A stretch of 64,000 bases of DNA, taken from the NCBI GenBank assembly GCA_937941455.1, contig CALDHM010000007.1, forward strand, positions 157,881-221,880, read 5' to 3'. The notes beneath the pieces are model-generated. The model made no database searches. It was given only the letters and a program-made list of their open reading frames with translations, and was not told the origin of the DNA. Source of the stretch: an uncultured Pirellulaceae bacterium. Lineage in GTDB: Bacteria; Planctomycetota; Planctomycetia; Pirellulales; Pirellulaceae. Positions 1 through 8,614 of this stretch are shown here, piece after piece (position 1 is the stretch's first letter; each line of letters opens with the position of its first letter). Position numbers and translations under genes: made by a program.

Positions 1-10
1 CAGGAGGAAT

Positions 11-52
11 ATGAGCGATAGTAACGATAATGTTAAACGTTGCATTTTTTGA
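11..52 (+). other. possible 13-codon ORF at the window edge
   Basis: A strong purine-rich ribosome site (AGGAGG, bases 3-8) stands directly before an ATG that opens the peptide MSDSNDNVKRCIF. It ends at a TGA just after a run of six T. The same frame then stays open past that TGA to a second stop near 264. This may be a leader peptide, or the start of a gene broken by a nonsense change or by a slip in the T run. No function is recognised. Bases 53-244 hold nothing else that I can support. Confidence 0.25.
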
Positions 53-244
53 TTCAACCTCGATGAAAACAGGCCAAGGCAGTTATCGCATCGCGACAAA
101 TCACCGAACAACGCCGTCAAAACAAGTGGCCACTTGCGCAACATCGGCAGCCGTAGAACCCACCCAAGCCCCCCCACTTCTAGACCTTTATACCTCAAGG
201 GGAAAAAGGCCAAGTTTCGCGACAAGCTCCGCGCCGCCGGCAGC

Positions 245-979
245 TCATTTGCGGCGAGCCGTTGACAAGGTAACCTGCAGCGATCCGGCTGTCAACTTGA
301 ACGATTCGATGAACGAATACGTGTCTTCGCCGATCGGAAGTTGCGGCGACAAGTGGAGGAGGAGCGCGCGGCCTTTTTGATCATCCAGCCAATTGGCTGA
401 AATTCGCTGATTATGTAGCGCAGCAACGATCGGTTTTTCAACCAGCGACAGCGGGATCGCCAGCGATCCGATTTTCAATTGATCGATGCGAATCGCGAAG
501 CTGTTCGGATCGGGCCCCTGATCGATGCGGCCGTCGATCCACAACACCGACCTGATGCCGAACTTGTTGAGCGTCACCCCCACTTGGCAGCGCCCGTCCT
601 CGAAAGCGAGCCGCGGATCCCGCACTCCGGAGGGGAGGGCCGAGGCGAATTTTTTCGGCAAGTCATTAGCCAACCAACGATTGAGGGACGATTCAGTAAA
701 CGTCGCCTGCCACGTACCCGGTTTACGAACTTGATTGCGGAAATCGAGCAGTTTGGTTTCGAAATCGTCCGTTGGACTGGGATCGAGCAGTTGTTGGTCC
801 GTGACGCGAACTTGGTAGAACAGGGGCGGGCTGGTAATCTTCCACAACAGGATGAGCAAAATAATTGCTGTCACTCCGCTGACGGCTCCCAAGACTCGCA
901 CCAGCCAGTCCCGCCAGGTCATTTTTTTTCGGCCGGCAGCGGGTGACTTCGTCTTCGTAGGAAGCGGACGAGTGGTCAT
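245..979 (-). CDS. membrane-anchored hypothetical protein
   Basis: I do not recognise a named family. The 244-residue protein has a basic N-terminus (residues 1-27), one transmembrane segment at about 29-48, and a roughly 195-residue domain predicted to lie outside the cytoplasm, with no cysteine-rich or obvious catalytic motif. Its ATG overlaps the stop of the upstream AtuA-like gene as ATGA, so the two are probably translationally coupled and co-expressed. The N-in, single-pass layout is inferred from charge distribution. The protein could be an envelope protein of unknown role; only the topology is claimed. Confidence 0.75.
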   Translation of the reverse strand: MTTRPLPTKTKSPAAGRKKMTWRDWLVRVLGAVSGVTAIILLILLWKITSPPLFYQVRVTDQQLLDPSPTDDFETKLLDFRNQVRKPGTWQATFTESSLNRWLANDLPKKFASALPSGVRDPRLAFEDGRCQVGVTLNKFGIRSVLWIDGRIDQGPDPNSFAIRIDQLKIGSLAIPLSLVEKPIVAALHNQRISANWLDDQKGRALLLHLSPQLPIGEDTYSFIESFKLTAGSLQVTLSTARRK

Positions 980-1332
980 CGGGGTTGATTGCGCGGAGGG
1001 GGGATTTCTAGGGAGTCCGGAACATCGAGTTCCAAATACAACATCCCGAGCCCATGCGTTTTTCCTTGGGCGTCGGTCTTAAAGCTCTCGCTTCCCCCAC
1101 CACCCAAAGAATCATGGAGGATGAAATTCAAGGCCAGCAGATTGTCGGCCTCATATCGATCGACCCGACCGAAACAAATCTCTCGAAAATGTTCCTTGAC
1201 ACGTTCCGTCGTCAACGCGGTCTTCAAAAATTCGTAGATCGGTTTGGAATAGGCGACCACACCAACATTGCTGCCGTCCCCTTTGTCTCCCGATCGAGAA
1301 TAAGCCAGACGTGATAGCGGAAGTCGCGGCAT
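976..1332 (-). CDS. stand-alone AtuA-like ferredoxin-fold domain protein
   Basis: The 118-residue product matches the C-terminal AtuA-like domain of acyclic terpene utilisation proteins: the early SRSGDKGD and SNVGVVA motifs and the later region around DSLGGG are visible. In the full family this domain follows a large DUF1446 domain. No such gene is adjacent, so this is a separate domain protein. An upstream in-frame start adds ten residues, but the ATG at 1332 has a GAGG ribosome site and begins right before the conserved MPRLPLSRLAYSRSGDKGD stretch. Its stop overlaps the next gene by four bases. The reaction or partner is unknown; it may be a subunit of an acyl-CoA hydratase/carboxylase-like complex. 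Confidence 0.8.
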   Translation of the reverse strand: MPRLPLSRLAYSRSGDKGDGSNVGVVAYSKPIYEFLKTALTTERVKEHFREICFGRVDRYEADNLLALNFILHDSLGGGGSESFKTDAQGKTHGLGMLYLELDVPDSLEIPPPRNQPR

Positions 1333-1541
1333 GGAGTGATCCTCAAGCTTTATGTTCAACAACCGATGAAAACAGCGACGTCATTATGCGGCGGCAACAG
1401 GGCGATACCAAGGGGGCAGGACAAATCGCAAGAGCAGATACCTGACGGGAGCTTGAAAATGCCGAGCTTCGGAACACGTCCCCAAAAGGTGCATGCTCGC
1501 ACCATGCACCGCTACCAATTCCGAGCAGCAACCCCTGGGTG

Positions 1542-2141
1542 CTACGTCGCATCCAGTTCCGTCGTCCAGTAAACATCGCTGATGAACTTCTGCCAACTGT
1601 CGATCCGCGTCGCGTGGCGCCAGTAACCTGGGTTCCACGTCGGTTGGATCGGGGTCTTCCTCAGTTTCATGTGGGCTTGCTCCGGCGTGCGGTCGGCCTT
1701 GCGATGATTGCAGGCCACGCAGGCCAGTACGCAATTCGTCCAACTGGACTGGCCGCCTTGCGAACGGGGAATCACGTGGTCGATCGTCAGTTCGTCCGGC
1801 TCCGGCCGTTTCCCGCAGTACTGGCAGGCATGCCTGTCTCGCTTGAACAAATTGCGGCGGTTGAAGGCGACGTTCGCGGACGGCAGACGGTCGAATCGAT
1901 TGAGGGCGATGACCTCCGGAACTCGAAACCGCTGGGACACTGCTTGGATGAAGAGTTCACCAGGCTGCGGCTCCAACTTGGACCAATCGCTCCAATCATA
2001 CAATTGAAAATCGTTTGGTTCGACAATTTGAGCGTGCCGGTTCCATACCAAGGTGATAGCTCGCGACACCGTCGCAATGTTGACCGGTTGCCAATTTCGA
2101 TTGAGTACCAATGTCGGGCGGCGTAACGTCGCTGAGATCAA
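1542..2141 (-). CDS. HNH endonuclease
   Basis: This is a 199-residue protein of the small planctomycete/cyanobacterial HNH nuclease type. The zinc-bound HNH core is complete: CQYCG, then IDHVIPRSQGG with the catalytic His, an N, and CVACNHRK, at about residues 107-150. An N-terminal region of about 90 residues with VLNRNWQPV precedes it, as in related proteins. The start is a TTG; it is supported by AGAGGAG seven bases upstream and by the absence of a nearby ATG. Proteins of this type are often annotated as HNH nucleases without a defined substrate, and there is no partner methylase here. A role in DNA cleavage or repair is inferred from the fold only. Confidence 0.88.
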   Translation of the reverse strand: MISATLRRPTLVLNRNWQPVNIATVSRAITLVWNRHAQIVEPNDFQLYDWSDWSKLEPQPGELFIQAVSQRFRVPEVIALNRFDRLPSANVAFNRRNLFKRDRHACQYCGKRPEPDELTIDHVIPRSQGGQSSWTNCVLACVACNHRKADRTPEQAHMKLRKTPIQPTWNPGYWRHATRIDSWQKFISDVYWTTELDAT

Positions 2142-2431
2142 AGGTCGGCTCCTCTAAATACCTACGATGCCAAGGCTTGCGTCCATTGACGGCAGACGCC
2201 CAGTCGGACCAGAGCACCTACTGCGATGGTTCCTTTATTATGGCCTTGCACCATCAAACAGACAACTCAAGCTTTCCCACGGTTCAGGTTGAACGGTTGA
2301 CTGATCAACTCCCGAAGCTCCGTTTTGTTCAGGCGGGCGGTCAACTTGGCCAGGTTCTTCGGCTATATTAAGAAAACGCGAAGTTCGTCCTCGTTTGCCT
2401 TAACCCCACGGTCACTCGGAAAGCTGGCGTT

Positions 2432-2968
2432 GTGAACCAGAGCACCAAATTTTTGTTGTATCTTGTCTTCGTACTGCTCGTTGCTGGCGGGGTTTTCTAT
2501 TTGCTGGGGGCGAAAGCCGAAGAGTTCGTCGTCTCGGTCACGATCGCCAGTCCGCCTGAGACCATCTATTCGCTATTGACCGAGCCCGAGGCGCGGATGC
2601 AGTGGAGCGATGGCCTGGTCGCCTGTCGGCGTTCGGGTGGTGACCAAGGACCTGTGAGTGAGGGCTCGATTTACGCGTCCGAGTTGGTGATAAACGGTGC
2701 CCGGCGAGCCGTGGAAGAAATCGTCCGCTTGGTCGAACCTAATCAGTTTTTAACCCTGCACCGCGAGGTCGACGGAATCGGCGAAACGCGAATTTTCCAG
2801 TTGGAAAAGAGTCGGGATCGAACGCAATTGACCTATCGCGTTTTGCAGCAGCGAAATTTCTGGGCGAGCTTTTTGTATCTCTACAACCATCGGAATTTGA
2901 ATGGACCGATGCTGCAAGAGATCGAAAGACTCAAGAAAATCGCGGAGCAACAAGCCTCATCACGTTAA
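2432..2968 (+). CDS. membrane-anchored SRPBCC family protein
   Basis: This 178-residue protein begins at GTG and has one transmembrane segment at about residues 7-27. A START/polyketide-cyclase-like SRPBCC domain follows (VTIASPPETIYSLLTEPEARMQWSD is the typical N-terminal strand-helix region). Such domains bind hydrophobic ligands in a deep pocket; here the pocket domain is tethered to the membrane. It converges on the GNAT gene on the other strand, and the two ends overlap by nine bases. Ligand and role are not predictable. The region 2142-2431 upstream holds no gene that I can support. Confidence 0.8.
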   Translation: MNQSTKFLLYLVFVLLVAGGVFYLLGAKAEEFVVSVTIASPPETIYSLLTEPEARMQWSDGLVACRRSGGDQGPVSEGSIYASELVINGARRAVEEIVRLVEPNQFLTLHREVDGIGETRIFQLEKSRDRTQLTYRVLQQRNFWASFLYLYNHRNLNGPMLQEIERLKKIAEQQASSR

Positions 2969-3499
2969 CTCAAACCCTGTTGGCGAATTTCCGGCCGCCT
3001 CGGCCAACCGTTCCAACCGCGCCCCCGTGACGCGATGCAGTACCCATTCCGGCAGCGGGCTAGCCCCCAAGTTGCGATAGAAGTCGAGCGCCGGCCGATT
3101 CCAATCGAGCACCGCCCATTCCAATCTTCCGCAGTTTCGTTCGACGGCGATGCGTGCCAGTTTCAGCAGCAGGGCTTTCCCATAGCCGCGCCCCCGATAG
3201 GCGGGGCGGACGAACAAATCCTCCAGGTAAATTCCCGGCCGTCCGAGAAAGGTCGAAAAAATCGTGAAAAACAGCGCGAAGCCGACAGGCGTCGCCCCCT
3301 CCTCGCCGATCAAAACCTCTGCGGCCGGTCGCGGACCAAACAGATGCAATTCGAGATCCTCGATCGAAGCCGTGACTTGGTCCGCCAGGTGTTCGTAATC
3401 GGCCAGTTCTTGGATCAATTCAAGAATCAATCCGCAGTCCTGCCGCTGAGCAGGACGAATCGCGAACGAAGGCAGTTCAGAGGGAAAGGCGTCGGACAT
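2960..3499 (-). CDS. GNAT N-acetyltransferase, spermidine/diamine acetyltransferase-like
   Basis: The 179-residue protein carries the acetyl-CoA binding motif of GNAT enzymes (RPAYRGRGYGKALL, about residues 98-111). It also has LEDLFV before that motif and the C-terminal WNRPALDFYRNLGA region seen in SSAT-type N-acetyltransferases, which acetylate polyamines, thialysine or related amines. The start ATG lies two bases beyond the stop of the FabZ-like gene, so these two form an operon. Substrate assignment is by resemblance only; the general GNAT assignment is firm. Confidence 0.85.
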   Translation of the reverse strand: MSDAFPSELPSFAIRPAQRQDCGLILELIQELADYEHLADQVTASIEDLELHLFGPRPAAEVLIGEEGATPVGFALFFTIFSTFLGRPGIYLEDLFVRPAYRGRGYGKALLLKLARIAVERNCGRLEWAVLDWNRPALDFYRNLGASPLPEWVLHRVTGARLERLAEAAGNSPTGFELT

Positions 3500-3501
3500 C
3501 G

Positions 3502-4071
3502 TCAGGTGGTCTTCGTAGCAGCGACGGGATCCGTGACCATCGGAGTTCTCTGAAGGGGCGTCGCCGCAGTGTCCGTTCTCCCCTCGCCACGCAATTCTGC
3601 AGAACGAATATTCATGAGCTGAAAAGCGTTACGCATGATCACGGTGTCCTGAACTTCGATGTCGGCGGTGAATTCAAACAGCGGGCCAACATTTTCGATC
3701 AGCCGAGCGGTGGTCACCAACCGATCCCCCGGCCGAGCGAACTTGAGGTATTTTGCATGGATGACCTTGGCCAGGACCCCCAAAGCGTATTCGTTGAAAA
3801 ATGGATCGGCCGTGTTGTAAACTTCCATCGGGTTGTACCGTGCCGCGATGAGAATTCCCGCCGTCTGCGTCGTTAATTCTTGCATCATAGCCCCTGGGAA
3901 AATCGCCGCTCCGGGGAAGTGCCCTCGGATAAAAAACGCATCGCGGTCCACGTGGGCTTCCGTGACAACGATCCGGTCTTCTATCGAAATGATCTTCTCC
4001 ACCAACAGATAGGGTGGCCGATGATGCAAGTATTCGGCTGGCGTTCCAAAATCATGTCGATAGTTGGGCAT
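3502..4071 (-). CDS. FabA/FabZ-like (3R)-hydroxyacyl-ACP dehydratase
   Basis: This protein has a hot-dog fold of the FabZ type. The motif HRPPYLLVEKI stands near residue 17, and the catalytic region RGHFPGAAIFPGAMMQELT (His and the following acidic residue of the family helix) lies in the middle third. The product would dehydrate beta-hydroxyacyl-ACP in fatty-acid elongation. A longer in-frame start upstream exists, but the ATG at 4071 has a GAGG ribosome site and starts at the conserved region. The C-terminal 30 residues are polar and unlike FabZ. Planctomycetes often carry several such paralogs, so it may serve a specialised lipid or polyketide rather than bulk fatty-acid synthesis; I therefore give no symbol. 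Confidence 0.82.
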   Translation of the reverse strand: MPNYRHDFGTPAEYLHHRPPYLLVEKIISIEDRIVVTEAHVDRDAFFIRGHFPGAAIFPGAMMQELTTQTAGILIAARYNPMEVYNTADPFFNEYALGVLAKVIHAKYLKFARPGDRLVTTARLIENVGPLFEFTADIEVQDTVIMRNAFQLMNIRSAELRGEGRTDTAATPLQRTPMVTDPVAATKTT

Positions 4072-4229
4072 GCTCGTTTTCCTCAAACAAATAGCACATT
4101 CGATGGTTTTCGCACGATCGCAGGTTTCGATCGACATCCGCTCGATCGTCGTGCAGCCTGTTTACCGAAAAATTTCCCATGAACACAACAGCGGGGGAAT
4201 GTATCGGGGGAATGTCGAGCGGGGTTCGT

Positions 4230-4781
4230 TCACACCTTAATTCCCAGATCGCGAATGGTCAGCAGGGAATGCAATTGCACGCCCACGGCCGCCATGTTCT
4301 CCCCGCCCCCTGCCAAGCGATCGACGATACAAATGCAATGCTGAACCGTCAAACCGGCCTCGCGGCAGCGCTCGATAGCCAGCAGCGAACTGCTCCCCGT
4401 GGTGATCACGTCCTCCACAATGATGGCTGTGTTGCCGCGGTTGATCGGCCCCTCGACCAGTTTGCCCGTCCCATGAGACTTCGCCTCCTTGCGGACCAGC
4501 AAACCGCGAAGCTTGAGCCCTTGCTGAAACCCGACCGTGATGACCGCTCCAGTGATCGGATCGGCACCAATCGCCATCCCCCCTACCAAGTCGGGGACGC
4601 CGATCTGCCGGATAAGTTCGAGCATCCCCAGCGCGATTTGATTGGCTCCCTCGCCATCGAGAGTCAAGTTTCGGCAATCTAAGTAGTAGTTCGCTTTCTT
4701 TCCCGATGCCAATGTGAAATCCCCGAACTTCAAGGCCAGTTCGTGGATCAATGTCTTCAGTCGCTGTGAATCGTAGCGCAT
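4230..4781 (-). CDS. pyrE: orotate phosphoribosyltransferase
   Basis: The enzyme joins orotate to PRPP to form orotidine 5'-phosphate in pyrimidine synthesis. The 183-residue length is usual. It has the N-terminal FTLASGKKANYYLDCR substrate region, LVRKEAKSHGTG for the flexible catalytic loop, and the PRPP-binding signature IVEDVITTGSS at about residues 118-128. The ATG start at 4781 is clear. It stands alone, with about 160 bases to the FabZ-like gene downstream and the sulfatase-like gene divergent on the other side. Confidence 0.95.
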   Translation of the reverse strand: MRYDSQRLKTLIHELALKFGDFTLASGKKANYYLDCRNLTLDGEGANQIALGMLELIRQIGVPDLVGGMAIGADPITGAVITVGFQQGLKLRGLLVRKEAKSHGTGKLVEGPINRGNTAIIVEDVITTGSSSLLAIERCREAGLTVQHCICIVDRLAGGGENMAAVGVQLHSLLTIRDLGIKV

Positions 4782-4841
4782 GCTTGGTTCAGAATCATAA
4801 TCAGTGTCGAAGGGGTTTGCTGCGGGGAACCGTGAGCGTGT

Positions 4842-4847
4842 TATACT
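4842..4847 (+). promoter_or_regulatory. possible -10 box of the sulfatase-like gene
   Basis: The hexamer TATACT (5 of 6 to TATAAT) lies in the gap between divergent pyrE and the sulfatase-fold gene. A weak -35-like TTGCTG at 4817-4822 gives a long 19-base spacing. If it is used, transcription would begin after the first in-frame ATG at 4851, which favours the downstream ATG at 4977 as the real start. This is inference only. Confidence 0.25.
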
Positions 4848-4976
4848 CGAATGCCGCTCGCGAACAAGGGTAGCTGCCGTCGCGCACCGCGTTCGCCGCG
4901 ACCTCTGCTGCCGGACCTGAAGCGACGTCAGGCTCGTTTAGAGCGGGCGAAACACCAAAACAAGCCTTTATTATTT

Positions 4977-6146
4977 ATGTCAGGGAACTTGAGAACGATC
5001 CCCGCTGAGCCGCAAGCCTTGATCAGCTTGTCGATCGACGGGATGGCGGCACGCTATCTGGGACCTTACGGTAACACGGCGGTCGCTACGCCCGGCATCA
5101 ATCGTTTGGCAAGCCAAGCGATCCTGTTTGAGAACTCGTGGGCTCGGTCATGCAATGGAACGATACCAGCTGCATGGGGATGGGACGCCCTGGACGAACT
5201 GATGCGTCGATCCGATAAACGCTCCGGTCGACCAGCGCGCTGGTTATTGATCACCGATGACCGTGAAGTCGCTGCCTGGGGTCAAGGGAAGTTCGACGAG
5301 GTGATTTCGCTGCACGATCCGCTCCCCAACCAATTGGCGGTCGACGTGGCGGAAACTTGCCTTGCAAGGTTTTTCGGCGAAGCATTGAGTTATGTCGACG
5401 CGATTGCACCAGGTGACTTTCTTCTCTTGCATTCCCGGGGCTTGCGATTTCCCTGGGATGCTCCCTTCGATTATCGCCTTGCCACCTGCGGTGAGGGGGA
5501 CCCAGAACCGCCGCGCGAGCTCGAATTTCCGCTTGGCCATTATGCAGAGGTCGATCCCGACCAACGACTCGGCTGGCAACAAGCCTACTTGGGGCAGCTC
5601 TCGGCGCTTGACGAATGCCTCGATCTGTTCGCAGATTGTTTGCAGGCGAGTTCGCTGCCGATTTTGTGGGCATTATCTTCGCCATTGAGTTTTCCCTTGG
5701 GCGAGCACGGTTTTTTGGGGGTACATCCCGATTGCGTTTACGACGATGCCCTGCATGTTCCGTTATTGGTCGGCGATCCTCGTTGCCCAGAATCGGCGCG
5801 GGTGCCAACGTTGGTGCACGCCGATCGTTGGATCGAGATCATGAGCGAGGCGCTGGCAGGAAAGCAACCGCCGCACTATCCGATATTGCCCGACCGGGAA
5901 CGTGAATGGTTGATTTCGAGCAGTGTGTCGGCCCTGCTGCCCCGTGCTAAGAGAACTCATGGTTGGAAGGTGATCGAGCGAGCCGATGGTATCCAGGAAC
6001 TGTACGTCAAGCCGGACGATCGCTGGGAGAAAAACGATGTCGCCGTTCGTTGCCGGACGATCCTCCCCCTTTTTGAGACACTATCGCTGAATCAACGAAC
6101 CGCGGACGATCAACTACCGAACGAACTGCATCGACCGGTGCAGTAG
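4977..6146 (+). CDS. sulfatase/alkaline phosphatase-fold protein lacking catalytic motifs
   Basis: Several parts match type I sulfatases: the first strand LISLSIDGMAARYLGPYGN with the metal Asp (residue 21 from this start), TPGINRLASQAILFENSWA, and later LGEHGFLGVH and a VYDDALHVPLLV segment. The formylglycine signature C/S-x-P-x-R is absent; the aligned region reads RSCNGTIPAAW. The SDHG metal motif is replaced by SSPLS. The protein is thus probably not an active sulfatase, but a binding protein or pseudo-enzyme. At 389 residues it is short for the family. An ATG at 4851 would add 42 basic residues without similarity; I prefer 4977 because the sulfatase fold begins just after it. No signal peptide is visible, so a cytoplasmic location is likely. 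Confidence 0.75.
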   Translation: MSGNLRTIPAEPQALISLSIDGMAARYLGPYGNTAVATPGINRLASQAILFENSWARSCNGTIPAAWGWDALDELMRRSDKRSGRPARWLLITDDREVAAWGQGKFDEVISLHDPLPNQLAVDVAETCLARFFGEALSYVDAIAPGDFLLLHSRGLRFPWDAPFDYRLATCGEGDPEPPRELEFPLGHYAEVDPDQRLGWQQAYLGQLSALDECLDLFADCLQASSLPILWALSSPLSFPLGEHGFLGVHPDCVYDDALHVPLLVGDPRCPESARVPTLVHADRWIEIMSEALAGKQPPHYPILPDREREWLISSSVSALLPRAKRTHGWKVIERADGIQELYVKPDDRWEKNDVAVRCRTILPLFETLSLNQRTADDQLPNELHRPVQ

Positions 6147-6202
6147 TCGCCCACCTTGGCATGGTCATCGACAGATGCGGTTAAATTTTTGGTCGAGCCT
6201 CG

Positions 6203-6856
6203 TTATCGAACTGTGCCTGAGCCAGTGGGAGGATCGGGATATTCGGCCGTCCGGATCGGAATACTGTGCTTGACCTTTTCGGCTTGTCGCACTTCATCGC
6301 GCACCGTGCCGTGACGAATGGGCCCGACTCCGAGAATACTCCACGTGTTATCGTCCGAGCGTGCGATGGCCTTGCCGCTGTTGAACAGCATACGGCCATC
6401 GGCAGTGTTGTAGGCGTACAGAATGATCTTCGCCGTCCCGTATTGGATCTTCCGCTGGTACAACCGCACATCGGGAATCGAGATCGGCATCGGACCGTGC
6501 AAAGCAAAACCGGGGATACCCATAAAGGAATCGATATTGTCCGTGCCGATGCCTCCGGAACACACCTCGATCACGATTTCGGAATCAGCACGATCTCCGG
6601 TCAGCAGGGCACCGCTGGCCAAGAGTCGCTGACGAAGAGCTCCGACCACGTACCCCTTGTCGACACTATCAAGATATTGAGTTTCTAGGAAAACTTTTCT
6701 GCCGGTGACCTCGGGAATAGTCAACTTGTCCAGACTTTGGTCGACCGCATTCGAAATCAACAGTTGTTCGATGGCCGTCCGCGACGTGTCGGTGACACGA
6801 GAGGTTGTGCAACCAGCGAAAATGATAAGCCCAAAAACAACACCCAAACGGAACAT
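6203..6856 (-). CDS. lipoprotein, DUF6655-like
   Basis: A lipoprotein signal is clear: MFRLGVVFGLIIFAGC, with cleavage before Cys16 followed by TTSRV. The roughly 200-residue mature domain resembles planctomycete lipoproteins annotated as DUF6655 (motifs RTAIEQLLISNAVDQSL and later GPMPISIPDVRLYQ). This family call is from memory and is moderate. The start at 6856 is chosen over an upstream in-frame start at 6907 because it places the signal peptide at the N-terminus. The function is unknown; it would be anchored to a membrane facing the periplasm. It converges on the sulfatase-like gene. Confidence 0.78.
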   Translation of the reverse strand: MFRLGVVFGLIIFAGCTTSRVTDTSRTAIEQLLISNAVDQSLDKLTIPEVTGRKVFLETQYLDSVDKGYVVGALRQRLLASGALLTGDRADSEIVIEVCSGGIGTDNIDSFMGIPGFALHGPMPISIPDVRLYQRKIQYGTAKIILYAYNTADGRMLFNSGKAIARSDDNTWSILGVGPIRHGTVRDEVRQAEKVKHSIPIRTAEYPDPPTGSGTVR

Positions 6857-7088
6857 GTGTGCCTGAAAAAACAATCTCTCCGATCCAACCGGCGGGTTGA
6901 TTACCAAGTTCCGCTACGGCTCTCAAGTCCAAACCGGGACAAACGCCCTGCCGCGAATCCCCCTGCTTCGCTCGCCTCGCGGGTTGATGCCTGCCGCCAT
7001 CAAATGACTGCTAGCTCTGGAACAGAAGCGGTCACGTGCTGCCATTTTTGAAAATGCGTCGGTCTAGGCTTTGAGCCAAGACTCATCA

Positions 7089-7178
7089 GCCGCAGGGCGC
7101 TAGCCCGCGGCTCTCCCGAAAACCGGACGCTAACGCGTTCCGGCTAATCGTTTGGAGACTAAGCCTAGTTTCTTTTCC
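7089..7178 (-). repeat. dispersed intergenic repeat family A, copy A1
   Basis: Read on the minus strand this contains AAACGATTAGCCGGAACGCG, then GTTAGCGTCCGGTTTTCGGG, then GCGGGCTAGCGCCCTGCGGCT. Diverged copies lie at 11758-11835, 20877-20990 and 23592-23648. It is non-coding and GC-rich. In 6857-7441 the repeats A1, C1 and B1 follow one another and no gene is seen. Confidence 0.75.
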
Positions 7179-7188
7179 GGCGAATCGT

Positions 7189-7275
7189 AAGACAAGCGGC
7201 GGATACGTTGCCACCATCGCCAGATGGTAGTAACCAAGCGAGACTACCGTCTGGCGACGGTAGCTACGGTTTGCT
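7189..7275. repeat. intergenic repeat family C with long hairpin, copy C1
   Basis: Bases 7218-7231 (CGCCAGATGGTAGT) and 7243-7256 (ACTACCGTCTGGCG) form an inverted repeat with 13 of 14 pairs, the odd one being a possible G-T pair. The loop is 11 bases. The flank CGACGGTAGCTACG recurs in diverged form at 38736-38806. No coding potential is visible. Confidence 0.65.
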
Positions 7276-7299
7276 TTCAATTGCCGCTCGCGTAAGCGT

Positions 7300-7369
7300 T
7301 AGAGCCTATCCCGAAGCTATCAAAGGCCGTAACCCGAAGCATAAGCGAGAGGATGTTTCGGGCTAGGCT
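7300..7369 (+). repeat. intergenic repeat family B, copy B1
   Basis: This contains GAGCCTATCCCGAAGCTAT followed by GCCGTAACCCGAAGCATAAG and CGAGAGGATG. Related copies are at 10040-10098 (close), 21094-21142 (the second part inverted) and weakly at 57668-57705. It is non-coding. Confidence 0.6.
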
Positions 7370-7441
7370 CGTGAGTTTTTTCCCACGGTTCTTGTGAAAA
7401 TCGGCGGCAATCGCGTGTCGGCTATTTGTTTTGGGCTGAAC

Positions 7442-8473
7442 CTAAAACTTCGAAAGGTTTTGAATTTGCTCGATGTAGACCTTTTGAAACAAGATAATCA
7501 CGGCCGCACCGATCACGACGGCGGTAAAAAGAAACGTCGCGACGAACCCGATCGTGGTGATCGTCTTCAGATTATGCTCTGCTTGCTCCTGAAGATCTTT
7601 CGAGACGCGATCCATCGTCTCCGCCAATTCGCCGGCCAGTTCCCCATTGCTCACATACATCAGAAAGTCTTTGGGGAAAATTTTGGTGGCGGCCAGCGAA
7701 TCGTGGATCGATTTTCGCTCGTCAAGACTTTGGCGAACCGTCTCGACCTGGTTGGTAAAATAAAAATTCTGAGTCGCGTCCAACGCGAGCTCGGTGGAAT
7801 CTTGCGGACGCATTCCGGCGTTTTCCGCGACCGACAGCGTCCAAGCAAAACGAGACAGGGCCAGACATTCGATCGTCTTGCCCAAAAGCGGAATCCTCCG
7901 TGCGATCCGCATGGGCCATTCCCCGAACCATCCCCAAATCGAACCCACGATCAGCACGCCCACTAGGGACAGCAACCCCAGCATGATCACCCAATAGAGA
8001 ACGAAGTTCCCGAATACACTCAATTTCAAACCGAACCAATCGATCGCCGGGAACCCTGCCGACTCCAGGACGTATCCGAGAATCAAGATCATCAATCCGA
8101 CGACTCCGATCGCCATGAACAGCTCGAACAACGGCCAGGCCATGCGGGCCAAAAGATTGCGTTGGAATTGCACCAAATTGGTGTAATGCTGGGACAGCCG
8201 AGAAAATGATTCCTCGAGCCGTCCTCCTCGTTCGCCGGCAGTGATGACGGCCCGCACTAGCGGCGGGAAGGCATCTCCCAACGCGGCAATACTTTCTGAC
8301 AGGCTATCACCTCGCCCCACGCGGTCAGCTAGGGATTGCATCGTAACGCGAAAGTCCGCCGACCCTTGCTCCGTCTCGCGGCGCAAGGCCGTATGCAAAT
8401 CAATGCCTGCGGCGTAACTTTTTTCGAGCCGATAAAAAAGTTTAGCCAGCACTTTTTTGCTGATTCTCGGCAT
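7442..8473 (-). CDS. type II secretion system F family protein
   Basis: This 343-residue inner-membrane protein has the duplicated T2SSF layout. A cytoplasmic helical domain (about residues 5-105, with FPPLVRAVITAGERGGRLEESF) is followed by membrane segments at about 112-135 and 155-180. A second helical domain follows (about 200-300, with FPKDFLMYVSNGELAGELAETM), and then a final membrane segment at about 310-332. Proteins of this type form the platform that couples pilus or pseudopilus assembly to the ATPase. No other secretion genes are adjacent, so its partner system lies elsewhere. The family call is firm and the pathway is not. Confidence 0.88.
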   Translation of the reverse strand: MPRISKKVLAKLFYRLEKSYAAGIDLHTALRRETEQGSADFRVTMQSLADRVGRGDSLSESIAALGDAFPPLVRAVITAGERGGRLEESFSRLSQHYTNLVQFQRNLLARMAWPLFELFMAIGVVGLMILILGYVLESAGFPAIDWFGLKLSVFGNFVLYWVIMLGLLSLVGVLIVGSIWGWFGEWPMRIARRIPLLGKTIECLALSRFAWTLSVAENAGMRPQDSTELALDATQNFYFTNQVETVRQSLDERKSIHDSLAATKIFPKDFLMYVSNGELAGELAETMDRVSKDLQEQAEHNLKTITTIGFVATFLFTAVVIGAAVIILFQKVYIEQIQNLSKF

Positions 8474-8614
8474 AACTTGCAGAATAAGTGTTTTTTAAAG
8501 CCGCTGTTTTTGCGACTAAGGTAAAATTTTAGCAAAAATTGTTGCTAAAACACCGAACTTGCCTTAACCTGACAAGAAAATTTCGATTTTTTTCTCGCAC
8601 CTGAGGGTTGTGAC

